A stretch of 35,981 bases of DNA, taken from Dehalococcoidia bacterium (GTDB taxonomy: Bacteria > Chloroflexota > Dehalococcoidia > Lucifugimonadales > SHYT01). Positions within the stretch are counted from its first letter, which is position 1; the number at the start of each line of letters is the position of its first letter. The DNA lies in assembly GCA_009693045.1 (NCBI GenBank), contig SHXZ01000014.1:1-35981 (forward strand), given 5' to 3'. A model generated the notes under the pieces. The model was given only the letters and a program-made list of their open reading frames with translations. It made no database searches and was not told the DNA's origin. This document shows positions 23,211 through 32,071 of the stretch, one piece after another. The position numbers and the translations under genes were made by a program.

Positions 23211-25055
23211 CTAGTCCCCCTCCAGCTTCATCAGGGCCAGGAAAGCCTCCTGCGGCACCTCCACCTGGCCCACCCGCTTGAGGCGCTTCTTCCCCTCGGC
23301 CTGCTTCTCCAGCAGCTTGCGCTTGCGCGTCACGTCGCCGCCGTAACACTTCGCCAGCACGTTCTTCCGCATCGGCGCGATGCTCTCCCGCGCGATGACG
23401 CGGCTGCCGATCGCCGCCTGCACCGCCACCTCAAAGAGCTGCCGCGGTATCAGCTTCCTCAGCTGTTCCACCAGGGCGCGCCCGCGCTCGTACGCCTTGT
23501 CCCGGTGCACGATGAAGCTCAGCGCGTCCACGGCCTTGTTGTTGAGCATGATGTCCAGCCGCACCATGTCGCCCTTACGGTACCCCAACAGCGTGTAGTC
23601 CAGCGAGGCATATCCCTGCGTGCGCGACTTGAGCTGGTTGTAGAACTCCACCAGAATCTCGGCCAGCGGCATCTCGTACTCCAGCAGCACCTGGGCGTCG
23701 TGGGCGGCGCTGCTGCCGTCGCCTCCCGCAATCGCCGACGAGATGTACTCCATCCGCAGAAAGCTGCCACGCCGCGTGCCGGCCAGCTCCATGACCGCGC
23801 CCACAAACCGCGACGGGCAGATCACCGTGACCCGCAGCCACGGCTCCTGGAGCTCCTGGTACTGGCCGGGGTTCGGCAGCTCGCTCGGGTTGGAGACCGT
23901 GCGCACCGCGCCGTCCTGCATCACCACCTGGTACGCCACGCCGGGGGCCGTCGCCACCAGCGAGAGGTTATACTCGCGCTCCAGCCGCTCCTGCACGATC
24001 TCCATGTGGAGCAGGCCGAGGAACCCGCAGCGGAAGCCAAACCCCAGCGCCGGGCTGCTCTCCGGCTCGTACGATAGCGAGGCGTCGCTGAGGCGGAGCT
24101 TCTCCAGCGCGTCCCGCATCGCCTCAAACGACTCACCCTCCCCCGGATACATCCCCGCGAACACCATCGGCTTCATGGGCACGTAGGCGAGGAGCGGTTC
24201 GACCGCGGGCTGGCTGCGGAGCGTGATGGTGTCACCCACGCGACAGTCGCCCACGCTCTTCAGCCCCGTGGCGATGTACCCCACGTCGCCCGGCGTCAGC
24301 ACGTCCGCGGGCTTCAGTCCGGGGCTAAAGATGCCGACCTCCAGCACGTCGGCATCTTTAGCCGAGCCCATCATGCGGATGCCCGCGCCGGCCTGCACGC
24401 GGCCATCCACCACCCGCACGTACGCCAGCACGCCCTTGTACGAATCGTAGCTGGAGTCAAAGATGAGGCAGCGCAACGGCGCGGCGATGTCGCCCTTAGG
24501 CGCAGGGACGTGCTGCACCAGCGCGTCCAGCACCTCGGCGACGCCGGTGCCATCTTTGGCGGAGATGAACAGGATCTCGTCCTGGCGGAAGCCGAACACC
24601 TGCTCAAGCTCAGCCGCCGCGCGCTCCGGCTGGGCGCCTGGCAGGTCAATCTTGTTGACCACGGGGATGATGTGCAGGTTGTGATCCAGCGCCACCAGGC
24701 CGTGGGCCATCGTCTGGGCCTGCACGCCCTGCGTGGCGTCCACCAGGAGCAGCGCGCCCTCGCACGCCGCCAGCGCCCGCGAGACCTCGTAACTGAAGTC
24801 CACGTGGCCGGGCGTATCAATCAGGTTCAGCTCGTACGTCTGGCCGTCCGGGTGCGCGTAGGCCATCCGCACGGCCTTGCCCTTGATGGTGATGCCGCGC
24901 TCCCGCTCCAGGTCCATCCGGTCCATGAACTGCGGCGTGATCTCGCGAGCGGAGACAGTCCCCGTAAGCTCCAGCAGCCGGTCGGCCAGCGTGGACTTGC
25001 CGTGGTCAATGTGGGCGATGATACAGAAGTTGCGGATGAGCTTCGTGTCCGTCAC
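23211..25055 (-). CDS. lepA: Elongation factor 4 (LepA)
   Basis: LepA is a ribosome-bound GTPase that affects initiation and back-translocation. The 614-residue protein has G1 AHIDHGKS (14-21), a switch I region with [13 protein letters not shown]3 DTPGHVDF, G4 NKIDLPGA and G5 SAKDGTG, then the EF-G-like beta barrel and domain V, and the LepA-specific C-terminal domain with [17 protein letters not shown] and [33 protein letters not shown]. Start is the GTG at 25055, which gives the usual N-terminus ([17 protein letters not shown]); the longer frame to 25238 crosses the promoter and a terminator. A TACGAT box six bases before the GTG predicts a leaderless transcript. Confidence 0.95.
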   Translation of the reverse strand: MTDTKLIRNFCIIAHIDHGKSTLADRLLELTGTVSAREITPQFMDRMDLERERGITIKGKAVRMAYAHPDGQTYELNLIDTPGHVDFSYEVSRALAACEGALLLVDATQGVQAQTMAHGLVALDHNLHIIPVVNKIDLPGAQPERAAAELEQVFGFRQDEILFISAKDGTGVAEVLDALVQHVPAPKGDIAAPLRCLIFDSSYDSYKGVLAYVRVVDGRVQAGAGIRMMGSAKDADVLEVGIFSPGLKPADVLTPGDVGYIATGLKSVGDCRVGDTITLRSQPAVEPLLAYVPMKPMVFAGMYPGEGESFEAMRDALEKLRLSDASLSYEPESSPALGFGFRCGFLGLLHMEIVQERLEREYNLSLVATAPGVAYQVVMQDGAVRTVSNPSELPNPGQYQELQEPWLRVTVICPSRFVGAVMELAGTRRGSFLRMEYISSAIAGGDGSSAAHDAQVLLEYEMPLAEILVEFYNQLKSRTQGYASLDYTLLGYRKGDMVRLDIMLNNKAVDALSFIVHRDKAYERGRALVEQLRKLIPRQLFEVAVQAAIGSRVIARESIAPMRKNVLAKCYGGDVTRKRKLLEKQAEGKKRLKRVGQVEVPQEAFLALMKLEGD

Positions 25056-25061
25056 CAAGCC

Positions 25062-25067
25062 ATCGTA
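25062..25067 (-). promoter_or_regulatory. Extended -10 box of lepA, six bases from the start codon
   Basis: TGGTACGAT is an extended -10 whose hexamer TACGAT ends six bases before the GTG at 25055. There is no Shine-Dalgarno sequence. No strong -35. Confidence 0.55.
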
Positions 25068-25103
25068 CCATACGCCGCTGCGAAAATCGCAGGGGCCCCG
25101 CCT

Positions 25104-25142
25104 CAAAAAACAATCGGGGGGCCCCGTTTCCGAGGCCCCCCG
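25104..25142 (-). terminator. Rho-independent terminator of the peptide-ABC operon
   Basis: On the minus strand a perfect 9-bp stem CGGGGGGCC/GGCCCCCCG (25115-25123 with 25134-25142) is followed by ATTGTTTTTTGAGG. It lies 27 bases after the stop of the downstream ATPase gene and just before the lepA promoter. Confidence 0.85.
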
Positions 25143-25168
25143 AACTGACCGCTCTAGCTTGCTGCGGG

Positions 25169-26185
25169 CTACACGCGGACGCACGCCACCCAGTGGTTCG
25201 GCGCCACCTCGCGGAGCGGCGGCACGGCCCCCCTGCATTCCTCAATCATGATCGGGCAGCGCGTGTGGAACACACACCCGGAGGGCGGACGCAGCGGGCT
25301 TGGGACATCCCCCGTGAGGATGAGGCGCTCGCGCTGAGACTCCACAACGGGGTCGGGAATGGGAACGGCGGAGAGCAACGCCTTGGTGTAGGGGTGCAGC
25401 GGATTGGCGTACAGCTCCACCCGGTCGGCGATCTCCATGATGTGGCCGAGGTACATCACCGCCACGCGGTCACTGATGTGGCGCACCACGGAGAGGTCGT
25501 GCGCGATGAACAGGTACGTGAGGCCGAACTGCTCTTGCAGCTCTTCCAGCAGGTTGATGATCTGCGCCTGGATGGAGACGTCCAGCGCGGACACGGGCTC
25601 GTCGGCCATGATGAAGTCCGGGTGCGTCGCCAGCGCGCGCGCCACGCCGATGCGCTGGCGCTGCCCGCCGCTGAACTCGTGGGGGTACCGGTCCGCCATG
25701 TATGGGTTCAGCCCCACCGTGATCAGCAGGTCTGAAACCCGCTCCCGGAACTCCTGCTTGCTCTTGACCAGCTTGTGGACAACCAGCGGCTCCCCCACTA
25801 TGTTGCCGCACGTCATCCGGGGGTTGAGCGAGCTATAGGGGTCCTGGAAGATGATCTGCATCCGCCTTCGCATGGCGCGGATCTGCGGGCCGTTCATCTT
25901 CGTCAGCTCTTGACCGTCAAACACCACCGAGCCCGCCGTCGGCTTGTAGAGCTGGAGAACGCAGCGGCCGGTCGTCGTCTTGCCGCAGCCGCTCTCGCCC
26001 ACCAGACCCAATGTCTCGCCCTTGCGGATAAAAAAGCTCACGTCGTCAACGGCCTTGACCTCGGCCACCCTCTTTTGGATAACAACGCCCTGCATGACGG
26101 GGAAGTACATCTTCAGGTTCGTGACGTCAATAAGGTGGCTGTCGCCATCCTGCTTGGTCTGAGTCGCCTGTTGTGTTTGCGTCAT
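25169..26185 (-). CDS. Oligopeptide/dipeptide ABC transporter ATP-binding protein (OppF/DppF type)
   Basis: One of the two ATPase subunits that drive peptide or related solute import. The 338-residue protein has the N-terminal LKMYFPV and [11 protein letters not shown] typical of the F subunit, P-loop GESGCGKTT near residue 65, Q-loop [11 protein letters not shown], signature [15 protein letters not shown] and Walker [13 protein letters not shown]. The C-terminal oligo_HPY region with [16 protein letters not shown] and the cysteine motif [14 protein letters not shown] follows. It starts nine bases after the D-type subunit stop on the same strand. Permease and binding-protein genes are absent from the window, so the substrate is open; peptides or glycosides and nickel are all known for the family. 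Confidence 0.92.
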   Translation of the reverse strand: MTQTQQATQTKQDGDSHLIDVTNLKMYFPVMQGVVIQKRVAEVKAVDDVSFFIRKGETLGLVGESGCGKTTTGRCVLQLYKPTAGSVVFDGQELTKMNGPQIRAMRRRMQIIFQDPYSSLNPRMTCGNIVGEPLVVHKLVKSKQEFRERVSDLLITVGLNPYMADRYPHEFSGGQRQRIGVARALATHPDFIMADEPVSALDVSIQAQIINLLEELQEQFGLTYLFIAHDLSVVRHISDRVAVMYLGHIMEIADRVELYANPLHPYTKALLSAVPIPDPVVESQRERLILTGDVPSPLRPPSGCVFHTRCPIMIEECRGAVPPLREVAPNHWVACVRV

Positions 26186-26193
26186 GCTTCCCC

Positions 26194-27198
26194 CTAACCC
26201 TCGGTGCCGGCATGGTACGCGGCATTGACTTCCTTAGCTCGGAAACAGGCCGCCGTGTGTCCCTCGCCAATGCTCACCAGTTGGGGCGCTTCCTGAGCGC
26301 AGCGCTCAATGGCGAACTTGCAGCGCGCCCTAAACGAACAGCCCACCGGTAGGTTGATCAAGTCGGGTGGGAAACCTTCAATGGGGGCCAGCTTCTCCTT
26401 TTTCGGCTGGTCCAACCGCGGCACCGACTTAAGCAAGCCCAGCGTGTACGGGTGGTGCGGGTTCCGGTAGATGTCGCGGGCTGAGCCTCGCTCAATGATC
26501 CTGCCCGCGTACATCACGTTCACTCGGTTGGCGTAGCGGGCAACCACCCCGAGGTTGTGGGTGATGACGATGATGGCGGCGCCCAACTCGTCGGATATCC
26601 GCCTCATGACCTCCAAAACCTGCGCCTGGATCGTCACGTCAAGAGCCGTCGTCGGCTCGTCTGCAATGAGCAGCCTGGGGCCGCAGCTCATTGCCATGGC
26701 GATCATGACGCGCTGCCGCATACCGCCGCTGAACTGGTGCGGGTAGTCACCCAACCGCCGCTCGGCGTCGGGAACCCCCACCAGGCCAAGCAACTCCGCG
26801 GCCCGGCGCAACGCTGCTTGCTTGTTCATGTGCTGGTGAAGCTCCAGTGTCTCGGTGAGCTGCCTGCCGATGGTCAAAACAGGGTTGAGCGAGGTCATCG
26901 GCTCCTGAAACACCATGCCGATGCGGTTCCCACGGATCTTCCGCATCTCTTCGTCGTCCAGCTTCAGAAGGTCCACGCCGTCAAACAGGACCTCGCCGTG
27001 GACCGTTCTCCCCGGTGGGCTGGCGATGAGGCGCATAATGGACAACGCGCCGACGCTCTTGCCGCAGCCGCTCTCACCTACTATCGCGAGCGTCTCTCCC
27101 TCCAGGACATCGTAGGAGACGTCGTCCACGGCTTTGACCACACCCTCCGGTGTAAAGAAATAGGTTGATAGCCCCTTAACCTCCAATAGGGTCGGCAC
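26194..27198 (-). CDS. Oligopeptide/dipeptide ABC transporter ATP-binding protein (OppD/DppD type)
   Basis: Partner ATPase of the preceding entry. The 334-residue protein has [21 protein letters not shown]-loop GESGCGKSV near residue 37, Q-loop [11 protein letters not shown], signature [14 protein letters not shown] and Walker [13 protein letters not shown], followed by [15 protein letters not shown] and the cysteine motif [14 protein letters not shown]. The GTG at 27198 has GGAGGAGG a few bases upstream; the longer frame to 27261 enters the tRNA leader region. It is the first protein gene after tRNA-Leu, 71 bases downstream, and no promoter is obvious between them. Confidence 0.92.
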   Translation of the reverse strand: MPTLLEVKGLSTYFFTPEGVVKAVDDVSYDVLEGETLAIVGESGCGKSVGALSIMRLIASPPGRTVHGEVLFDGVDLLKLDDEEMRKIRGNRIGMVFQEPMTSLNPVLTIGRQLTETLELHQHMNKQAALRRAAELLGLVGVPDAERRLGDYPHQFSGGMRQRVMIAMAMSCGPRLLIADEPTTALDVTIQAQVLEVMRRISDELGAAIIVITHNLGVVARYANRVNVMYAGRIIERGSARDIYRNPHHPYTLGLLKSVPRLDQPKKEKLAPIEGFPPDLINLPVGCSFRARCKFAIERCAQEAPQLVSIGEGHTAACFRAKEVNAAYHAGTEG

Positions 27199-27268
27199 GG
27201 CCTCCTCCTTGCAACTAGATCTATCGCTGAATCGCGAGTTGGGTCGTATTGCGCGACCCAACGTTACC

Positions 27269-27353
27269 TGGTGGGGATGAGGAGATTTGAACTCCTACGC
27301 CTTACGGCACATGATCCTAAGTCATGCTCGTCTGCCAGTTCCGACACATCCCC
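27269..27353 (-). tRNA. tRNA-Leu (anticodon TAG)
   Basis: Acceptor stem GGGGATG pairs with CATCCCC, followed by A and an encoded CCA (27269-27271). The anticodon arm is CATGA-CTTAGGA-TCATG with anticodon TAG for CUA codons, the long variable arm GCCGTAAGGC is typical of a class II tRNA, and the T arm is AGGAG-TTCAAAT-CTCCT. Confidence 0.95.
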
Positions 27354-27377
27354 CCAGGCTGCTACCTGGTTGTTAGT

Positions 27378-27452
<75 letters not shown>

Positions 27453-27477
27453 GATGCTCCCAGGGTAAAACCGTAGG

Positions 27478-27506
27478 AGACTACCAAAACCAATGCCCAG
27501 TGTCAA
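27478..27506 (-). promoter_or_regulatory. Promoter of the tRNA-Lys/tRNA-Leu unit
   Basis: TTGACA (27501-27506), a 17-base spacer and TAGTCT (27478-27483). The predicted start near 27471 is about 19 bases before tRNA-Lys. The gap 27507-27694 holds no gene I can support. Confidence 0.6.
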
Positions 27507-27694
27507 CACTTGGAAGGGCTCTTTGTAAAAACTCGCGCGTGCCGTTGTCAAATGGTGATAGCAGCGGAACTGGGCTGACGATTCCCGCTCTTTTACGGCT
27601 TTCAGTGACCGAAACCCTCTTTCTGGCTGTTCTGAGCTTCCTGGATGAGGATTGCCTTGTCATCCCTAAAAGTCTTCGGGGCGCCACGAACTTC

Positions 27695-28432
27695 TTACGC
27701 CCCTACGCCCAGCCGCGCCGCCAGAGGCTCCGGCAGCCCGACTCGCCGCATTTTGCTCTGAACCGCAGCTACATCGTACGCTATTCTCCTGTGCAACAGG
27801 CGTCTCCCCTCCGCTTCGTACAGCAGATAGCTCGCTCTCGGGTCCCCGTCCCGGGGCTGCCCAACGCTGCCAGGATTCACCACCAGCCGCGTATCCGTCT
27901 CCAGCAAGAGATCCCCCTCTTGCAGCAAACCGAACCGAAGCCCCCGTTCCACGCACACCAGCGGCACGTGCGACTGCCCCACCAGGCAGAACGGCGTCTT
28001 CTGTATCTGGAACGCTTCCGCCATCTGGTGCAGCGACATGGAGCTTGGCTCAAAGTAGTCCCAAACCGGGTCCCGCAGGCTGCCGTGCACCAGCGTGAAG
28101 GGCGCGCGCTCCAGAATGCGCGGCAGGCCCCTCAGATACGCTCTCTGCACCTCGTTGAGCTGCTCCCCGGCCCACTGCGCCGCTTCCGCCGCGTGCGGGT
28201 TGAAGTCCCCAAGACCAATAACCCCCACAGCGGCCAGGTCATGGTTGCCCGCGACCGCCGCTGCGCCCTGCGACGCCATCAGGTCAACACACGCGCCCGG
28301 GTCCGGTCCGTAGCCGACCACGTCGCCCAGGCACCACACCTCGTCAACCGGCCCTTGACGCCGCGCATCCGAAAGCACCGCTCCTAGGGCCTCAAGGTTG
28401 CCGTGGATGTCCGAGACGATCAGCGCTCTCAT
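27695..28432 (-). CDS. Calcineurin-like metallophosphoesterase
   Basis: The 245-residue protein has all metallophosphoesterase motifs in order: SDIHGN (7-12), GDVVGYGPDP (about 36-45), GNHD (about 62-65), LVHGS near residue 113 and GQSHVPLV near 150. It belongs to the YfcE/ApaH-like group that dephosphorylates nucleotides, dinucleoside polyphosphates or proteins; which one cannot be told. The C-terminus ends LGVGA, coded by GTAGGGGCG plus a stop, which matches the REP half-site seen elsewhere. The ATG at 28432 follows a TATACT box by seven bases, predicting a leaderless mRNA. It is transcribed away from thiL. Confidence 0.85.
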   Translation of the reverse strand: MRALIVSDIHGNLEALGAVLSDARRQGPVDEVWCLGDVVGYGPDPGACVDLMASQGAAAVAGNHDLAAVGVIGLGDFNPHAAEAAQWAGEQLNEVQRAYLRGLPRILERAPFTLVHGSLRDPVWDYFEPSSMSLHQMAEAFQIQKTPFCLVGQSHVPLVCVERGLRFGLLQEGDLLLETDTRLVVNPGSVGQPRDGDPRASYLLYEAEGRRLLHRRIAYDVAAVQSKMRRVGLPEPLAARLGVGA

Positions 28433-28439
28433 GGCCCCA

Positions 28440-28445
28440 AGTATA
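28440..28445 (-). promoter_or_regulatory. -10 box TATACT directly before the metallophosphoesterase gene
   Basis: TATACT ends seven bases before the ATG at 28432. The short divergent region to thiL also holds a small hairpin ACGCCGC/GCGGCGT near 28465-28481. Confidence 0.55.
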
Positions 28446-28509
28446 GCCCCAATAGCCCCCCCCCGACGCCGCCTGCGGCGTGCCCCTGCCCGCCAGGCCG
28501 TGCATCCTG

Positions 28510-28515
28510 TACCAT
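28510..28515 (+). promoter_or_regulatory. -10 box TACCAT directly before thiL
   Basis: TACCAT ends six bases before the ATG at 28522, with TG one base upstream of it. No Shine-Dalgarno and no strong -35. Confidence 0.45.
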
Positions 28516-28521
28516 ATTGGC

Positions 28522-29553
28522 ATGAAGGTGAGCGACATCGGTGAGTTCGGTCTCATCCATCGGCTGCACCGCCAGATTGACGCCCGCGGGTTGCCCCAGC
28601 CCGGCGCGGACGGCCTGCGCTTTCCGCTCCGTGTCGGTATCGGCGACGACGCCGCGGCGTGGGAGACATCCGCCGCAACCGAGCTCCTCACCACCGACAC
28701 CATGGTGGAGGGCGTCCACTTCACCCGCAAACCCACCCGCTTCGGACGCCCCCTGACGACCTGGCGCGAGGTCGGCTGGAAGGCCATGGCCTCCAACCTC
28801 AGCGACATCGCCGCTATGGGCGGCGTGCCGCACTACGCGCTCATCACGCTCGGCCTGCCTCAGAACGAAGACGTGGAGAGCATTGACGAGCTGTACCACG
28901 GCCTGCTGGACGCTTGCGAGGCCTACGGCGCCGCCATCATCGGTGGCGACATCGTCGGCTCCCCCGTGTTCTTCATCACCGTCGCGCTCACCGGCGTCAC
29001 CGGCTCGCCGCTGCTGCTGCGCAACACGGCGCGCCCCGGCGACCAGGTGGCCGTCACCGGCACGCTAGGCGGCGCCGAGGGTGGCCTGCGGATGCTGCTG
29101 GAGGGCCTGGCCTTTGACGAAGCAACAACAACGGCGCTGCTCCAGGCCCACCTCCATCGCCAGCCGCGCGTCCCGGAAGGGCGAGTCCTGGCCGCCAACG
29201 GCGTCCGCTGCGCCATGGACGTGAGCGACGGCCTGGTGGACGACCTGGGCAAGCTCTGCCTCGCCAGCCGCGTGGCCGCCCGTGTCTTCGCGCATCGTCT
29301 CCCCCTCCACCCCGCCCTGCGCGCCGCCTTCCCGGGCCAGGAGACGGCGCTGGCCCTCCGCAGCGGCGAGGAATATGAGCTGCTGTTCGCGGCCTCGCCC
29401 GCGATCATGGCGCGCGTCTGCCCCCTCCTTCCCGCCGGCGCCACCGTCGTCGGCGAGATCGTCGCAGGCGAGCCCGGGGGCGTCTCCGTGGAAGACGAGC
29501 GAGGCCGCCCGGTACAGGTCGCCAAGGGCGGATGGGACCACTTACGCCCATGA
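28522..29553 (+). CDS. thiL: Thiamine-monophosphate kinase ThiL
   Basis: ThiL phosphorylates thiamine monophosphate to the active diphosphate. The 343-residue protein opens DIGEFGLIHRL, the family start, followed by VGIGDDAA and LLTTDTMVEGVHF (metal and ATP ligands), KAMASNLSDIAAMGG near residue 90, GGDIVGSP and LGGAEGGLRMLL, and the late MDVSDGLVDDLGKL and SGEEYELLF. All expected ligands are present. The ATG at 28522 is preferred to the longer frame from 28480 because it matches the family and lies six bases after a -10 box. Its stop overlaps the tsaE start by four bases (ATGA). Confidence 0.94.
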   Translation: MKVSDIGEFGLIHRLHRQIDARGLPQPGADGLRFPLRVGIGDDAAAWETSAATELLTTDTMVEGVHFTRKPTRFGRPLTTWREVGWKAMASNLSDIAAMGGVPHYALITLGLPQNEDVESIDELYHGLLDACEAYGAAIIGGDIVGSPVFFITVALTGVTGSPLLLRNTARPGDQVAVTGTLGGAEGGLRMLLEGLAFDEATTTALLQAHLHRQPRVPEGRVLAANGVRCAMDVSDGLVDDLGKLCLASRVAARVFAHRLPLHPALRAAFPGQETALALRSGEEYELLFAASPAIMARVCPLLPAGATVVGEIVAGEPGGVSVEDERGRPVQVAKGGWDHLRP

Positions 29554-30041
29554 CAACCCTGCAGCTCGTCAGCCGCAGCCCCGAAGAGACCCGTGGCATC
29601 GGTCGCGCGCTTGGGCGGCACGCCCAAGCGCGCGACCTCATCCTCCTCATCGGTGACCTCGGCGCCGGCAAGACTACCCTCACGCAGGGCATCGCCCAGG
29701 GGCTAGGCGTAACCCAGCCCGCGCGCAGCCCAACGTTCGTCCTCGTCGCCCAGTACCAGGGCCGCCTGCCCATGTACCACGCCGACCTATACCGCGTGAA
29801 CAACCCCTTGGAAGCATTGGAGCTCGGCCTAGATGACTGGGAACATGAAGCAGGCGTTTGCGTGGTAGAATGGGCGGAAAAGGCCCCCGAGGCGTTCCCA
29901 CAGGAGCACCTGGGGGTCCGCATCGCCTACGAGGGCGAGGACCACCGTCGGCTGGCCCTTCGCGCCACGGGGCCGCGGTACGAGCAGCTGCTGGCCGAGG
30001 TTGCCCGATCGCTGTCTTCGGAGCCACACCAACCGTCTTGA
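29550..30041 (+). CDS. tsaE: tRNA threonylcarbamoyladenosine synthesis ATPase TsaE
   Basis: TsaE is the ATPase that resets the TsaBD complex during t6A37 formation on ANN-decoding tRNAs. The 163-residue product has Walker A GDLGAGKTT (35-43), the switch-like ARSPTFVLVAQYQ, and YHADLYRV followed by LGLDDW and VCVVEWAEKAPEAFP, the family's Walker B region. The start overlaps the thiL stop (ATGA), so thiL and tsaE are coupled. The end is 124 bases before tsaB with a large palindrome between. Confidence 0.93.
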   Translation: MTTLQLVSRSPEETRGIGRALGRHAQARDLILLIGDLGAGKTTLTQGIAQGLGVTQPARSPTFVLVAQYQGRLPMYHADLYRVNNPLEALELGLDDWEHEAGVCVVEWAEKAPEAFPQEHLGVRIAYEGEDHRRLALRATGPRYEQLLAEVARSLSSEPHQPS

Positions 30042-30067
30042 GCGGACCCCGCCCTTCTCAGTGGTAC

Positions 30068-30122
30068 GCTGCTCATCGCCGTAGGGGCGGGTCTGAAACC
30101 CGCCCCTACGGCGATGAGCAGC
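30068..30122. repeat. Perfect 25-bp inverted repeat containing a REP core, between tsaE and tsaB
   Basis: Left arm 30068-30092, loop CTGAA, right arm 30098-30122 are perfectly complementary. The inner 12 bases are GTAGGGGCGGGT/ACCCGCCCCTAC, a REP-type core; the outer 13 bases GCTGCTCATCGCC/GGCGATGAGCAGC extend it. No T-run follows, so it is not a standard terminator, but it could limit or stabilise the tsaE-tsaB transcript. Confidence 0.85.
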
Positions 30123-30164
30123 CTGATTGTTGAATTCTTCCCGCCAGGCTAGAGGTTTCTTTCG

Positions 30165-30851
30165 ATGGAACTCTCCATAGACACCTCCACCCGTTACGCG
30201 AGCGTCGCGCTGACCAACGAGGGCGCGCTGCTCGCCGAGACCTCGTGGCACTCGCAGCAGAACCACACTGTTGAGCTCGCCCCCGCTGTCCAGCGGCTCC
30301 TGGAACAAGTGCACGCCGCGCCCGCCGACGTGAAGGCCGTCTTCGTCGCGCTCGGGCCGGGCGGCTTCAGCGCGCTGCGCGTCGGACTGGGCTTCGCCAA
30401 AGGGCTGGCGGAGGGCCTCGGCGTGCCCATCGTGGGAGTAGGCACGCTGGAGGTGGAGGCGTTCCCCCACGCGACGACGGGCCTGCCGGTGTACGCAGTC
30501 TCCGACGCCGGGCGCGCGCAGCTCGCGTGGACCTCGTTCACGCTCTCAGGCGATCAGTGGTCAAAGACTCAGGACGAGTCCATCGGCACGCCGCAACAGC
30601 TCGCCGAGTCCGTCCAGGCCCCGGCGGTCCTCTGCGGCGAGGGTCTTGCCGCCCATGCCCAGGCGCTCCGCCTCCTGCTACCTGCCGGCGTCCTCATCGT
30701 CGACACGCCGCCGCCCACGCGCCGCGCCGCCACCCTGGCCCGCCTGGGCTGGCGCCGCCTCGCCCGCGGGGAGCGCGACGACACCACGGCGCTCCAACCC
30801 CTGTACCTGCGCAGGCCGACCATTACGCTGCCCGGAGGACGCAAGGAGTAG
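30165..30851 (+). CDS. tsaB: tRNA threonylcarbamoyladenosine synthesis protein TsaB
   Basis: TsaB is the catalytically inactive partner of TsaD in t6A synthesis. The 228-residue protein has the ASKHA-type start MELSIDTSTRYASVAL, the QNHTVELAPAVQRLL segment, and GPGGFSALRVGLGFAKGLAEGL (about residues 64-85), the TsaB signature. The metal-binding His pair of TsaD is absent, as usual. The C-terminus with ALQPLYLRRP is typical. The stop TAG forms part of a 26-bp palindrome. No rimI follows; the next gene is ndk. Confidence 0.92.
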   Translation: MELSIDTSTRYASVALTNEGALLAETSWHSQQNHTVELAPAVQRLLEQVHAAPADVKAVFVALGPGGFSALRVGLGFAKGLAEGLGVPIVGVGTLEVEAFPHATTGLPVYAVSDAGRAQLAWTSFTLSGDQWSKTQDESIGTPQQLAESVQAPAVLCGEGLAAHAQALRLLLPAGVLIVDTPPPTRRAATLARLGWRRLARGERDDTTALQPLYLRRPTITLPGGRKE

Positions 30852-30873
30852 GGCGAGGCATGCCTCGCCCTAC
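30848..30873. repeat. 26-bp perfect palindrome overlapping the tsaB stop codon
   Basis: GTAGGGCGAGGCA joined directly to TGCCTCGCCCTAC. The TAG in GTAGGG is the tsaB stop. It is a variant of the GTAGGGGCG REP core. Confidence 0.8.
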
Positions 30874-30940
30874 AATAGGGGGGTGCACCAAACGTGCGGC
30901 GCACAAACTTTAAGACTACCGATCGCGAAGGAGGCCCCCG

Positions 30941-31402
30941 TTGCCCCAGCCGACCCGCACTCTCATCCTGCTTAAGCCCGACGCGGTCCAGCGCGGCCTC
31001 ATGGGCGCCGTCATCTCACGCATTGAGGCGCGCGGCCTCAAGATCGTGGGCATGAAGCTGCTCCAGGTGGACGACGCGCTGGCCCACAGGCACTACTCCG
31101 CACACGTGGGTAAGCCGTTCTTTCCCGGCTTGCTCAAGTTCATCACGTCCAGCCCCATCCTGGCAATGGCGGTCCAAGGGGAGAACGCGGTGGAAGTGAT
31201 GCGGCAAATGATGGGCGCCACCGACCCGGCAAAAGCCGCGACGGGGACCATCCGCGCCGACCTCGGTCTTGCCATCGGGCGGAACGTCATCCACGGGTCA
31301 GACTCGCCGGAGTCCGCGCAGACGGAACTGGCGCTCTACTTCAAGCCCAACGAGCTGATTGACTGGCGGCGCGACACGGAGCCGTGGATCACTGAATCCT
31401 GA
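30941..31402 (+). CDS. ndk: Nucleoside diphosphate kinase
   Basis: Ndk equilibrates nucleoside di- and triphosphates through a phospho-histidine. The 153-residue product has LILLKPDAVQRGLMGAVI (8-25), HYSAHVGKPFFPGLLKFI, VEVMRQMMGATDPAKAATGTIR and the catalytic His118 in RNVIHGSDS. Length and motifs are standard. The start is a TTG at 30941 with GAAGGAGG upstream. Its last 14 bases overlap the end of rsfS on the other strand. Confidence 0.95.
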   Translation: MPQPTRTLILLKPDAVQRGLMGAVISRIEARGLKIVGMKLLQVDDALAHRHYSAHVGKPFFPGLLKFITSSPILAMAVQGENAVEVMRQMMGATDPAKAATGTIRADLGLAIGRNVIHGSDSPESAQTELALYFKPNELIDWRRDTEPWITES

Positions 31403-31739
31403 TGAGCGGCACGGCCTGCTGCCACACGCGCTCCAGGCCGTAGAACGCCCTCCGCTCTTGGTCAAACAGGTGGACGATGACCGGCCCAAGGTCTAAGAGC
31501 ACCCAACCAGATTCAGGCGTGCCCTCGCGGTGGAGCGGCTTCACGTCGTCCTTGACAAGTTCTTCCTCAATCGCGTCCGCGATGGCGTTGATCTGACGGG
31601 AGCTTTCGGTGCCGACGACCACGAAGAAATCGGTGAACGCGCTCAGCGGGCGCAGGTCAAGCAAAACAACGTCCTCGCCGAGCTTGTCGGACGCGACGTC
31701 CACCATGTGTTGCGCAAGTTCAAGCGACGCAATCATCAT
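31389..31739 (-). CDS. rsfS: Ribosomal silencing factor RsfS (Iojap family)
   Basis: RsfS binds protein uL14 on the large subunit and blocks subunit joining in poor growth. The 116-residue protein has KLGEDVVLLDLRPLSAFTDFFVVV (about 19-42), the SSRQINAIADAIEEEL segment and the diagnostic GWVLLDLGPVIVHLFDQERRAFYGLE. Its gene converges on ndk with a 14-base overlap of coding ends. A TTGACC-17-TAGACT promoter ends six bases before the ATG, predicting a leaderless mRNA. Confidence 0.93.
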   Translation of the reverse strand: MMIASLELAQHMVDVASDKLGEDVVLLDLRPLSAFTDFFVVVGTESSRQINAIADAIEEELVKDDVKPLHREGTPESGWVLLDLGPVIVHLFDQERRAFYGLERVWQQAVPLIRIQ

Positions 31740-31745
31740 GCATCC

Positions 31746-31774
31746 AGTCTAGGGCGTCCTGATGCGGCGGTCAA
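31746..31774 (-). promoter_or_regulatory. Promoter of rsfS abutting the start codon
   Basis: TTGACC (31769-31774), a spacer of exactly 17 bases and TAGACT (31746-31751). The expected transcription start falls on the A of the ATG at 31739. Confidence 0.65.
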
Positions 31775-31910
31775 CGCCGCGAGGCCCGACACAGCGCGCC
31801 CGCGTTCCTCAACTCGGTCCCGTACCCACGATGAGGAACGCGGGTAAACCATCCAGCCTGCCCATGCTGCCCTCCTACACCTTCTCCCATTGGGCTGTGA
31901 ACCCACGAGT

Positions 31911-32041
31911 GCGCTAGAAAGCGGTGGCGCGATTGTAGTCCCCCAGAGCACATCGTCAAGCCAACGGATGACGACGTCGTCATCCGCTATGAAGGCGAAG
32001 AGGTTATCGGGCTGACTATTCTCCACGCCAGCAAGCGATGA
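31911..32041 (+). pseudogene. Remnant resembling the C-terminal half of a DUF2283-type protein
   Basis: In one frame after a TGA, the codons give PEHIVKPTDDDVVIRYEGEE and VIGLTILHASKR, then TGA at 32039. The pattern of a polar acidic turn, a short beta pair and a final VxGxxILxASKR is the usual end of small DUF2283 proteins. No start codon or N-terminal half is seen upstream, so this looks like a decayed gene. The rest of 31740-31910 is empty. The similarity is short, so the call is tentative. Confidence 0.35.
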
Positions 32042-32071
32042 CTTGGCGAGTTTGCCCTTTGTGACAGGACC

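Noticed and set aside
27500-28387. 295-codon plus-strand frame
   Set aside because: Antisense to the metallophosphoesterase, which has all its catalytic motifs.
31736-32026. 96-codon minus-strand frame between the SDR and rsfS
   Set aside because: No family features and it crosses the rsfS promoter; the plus strand here gives a better match as a DUF2283-type remnant.
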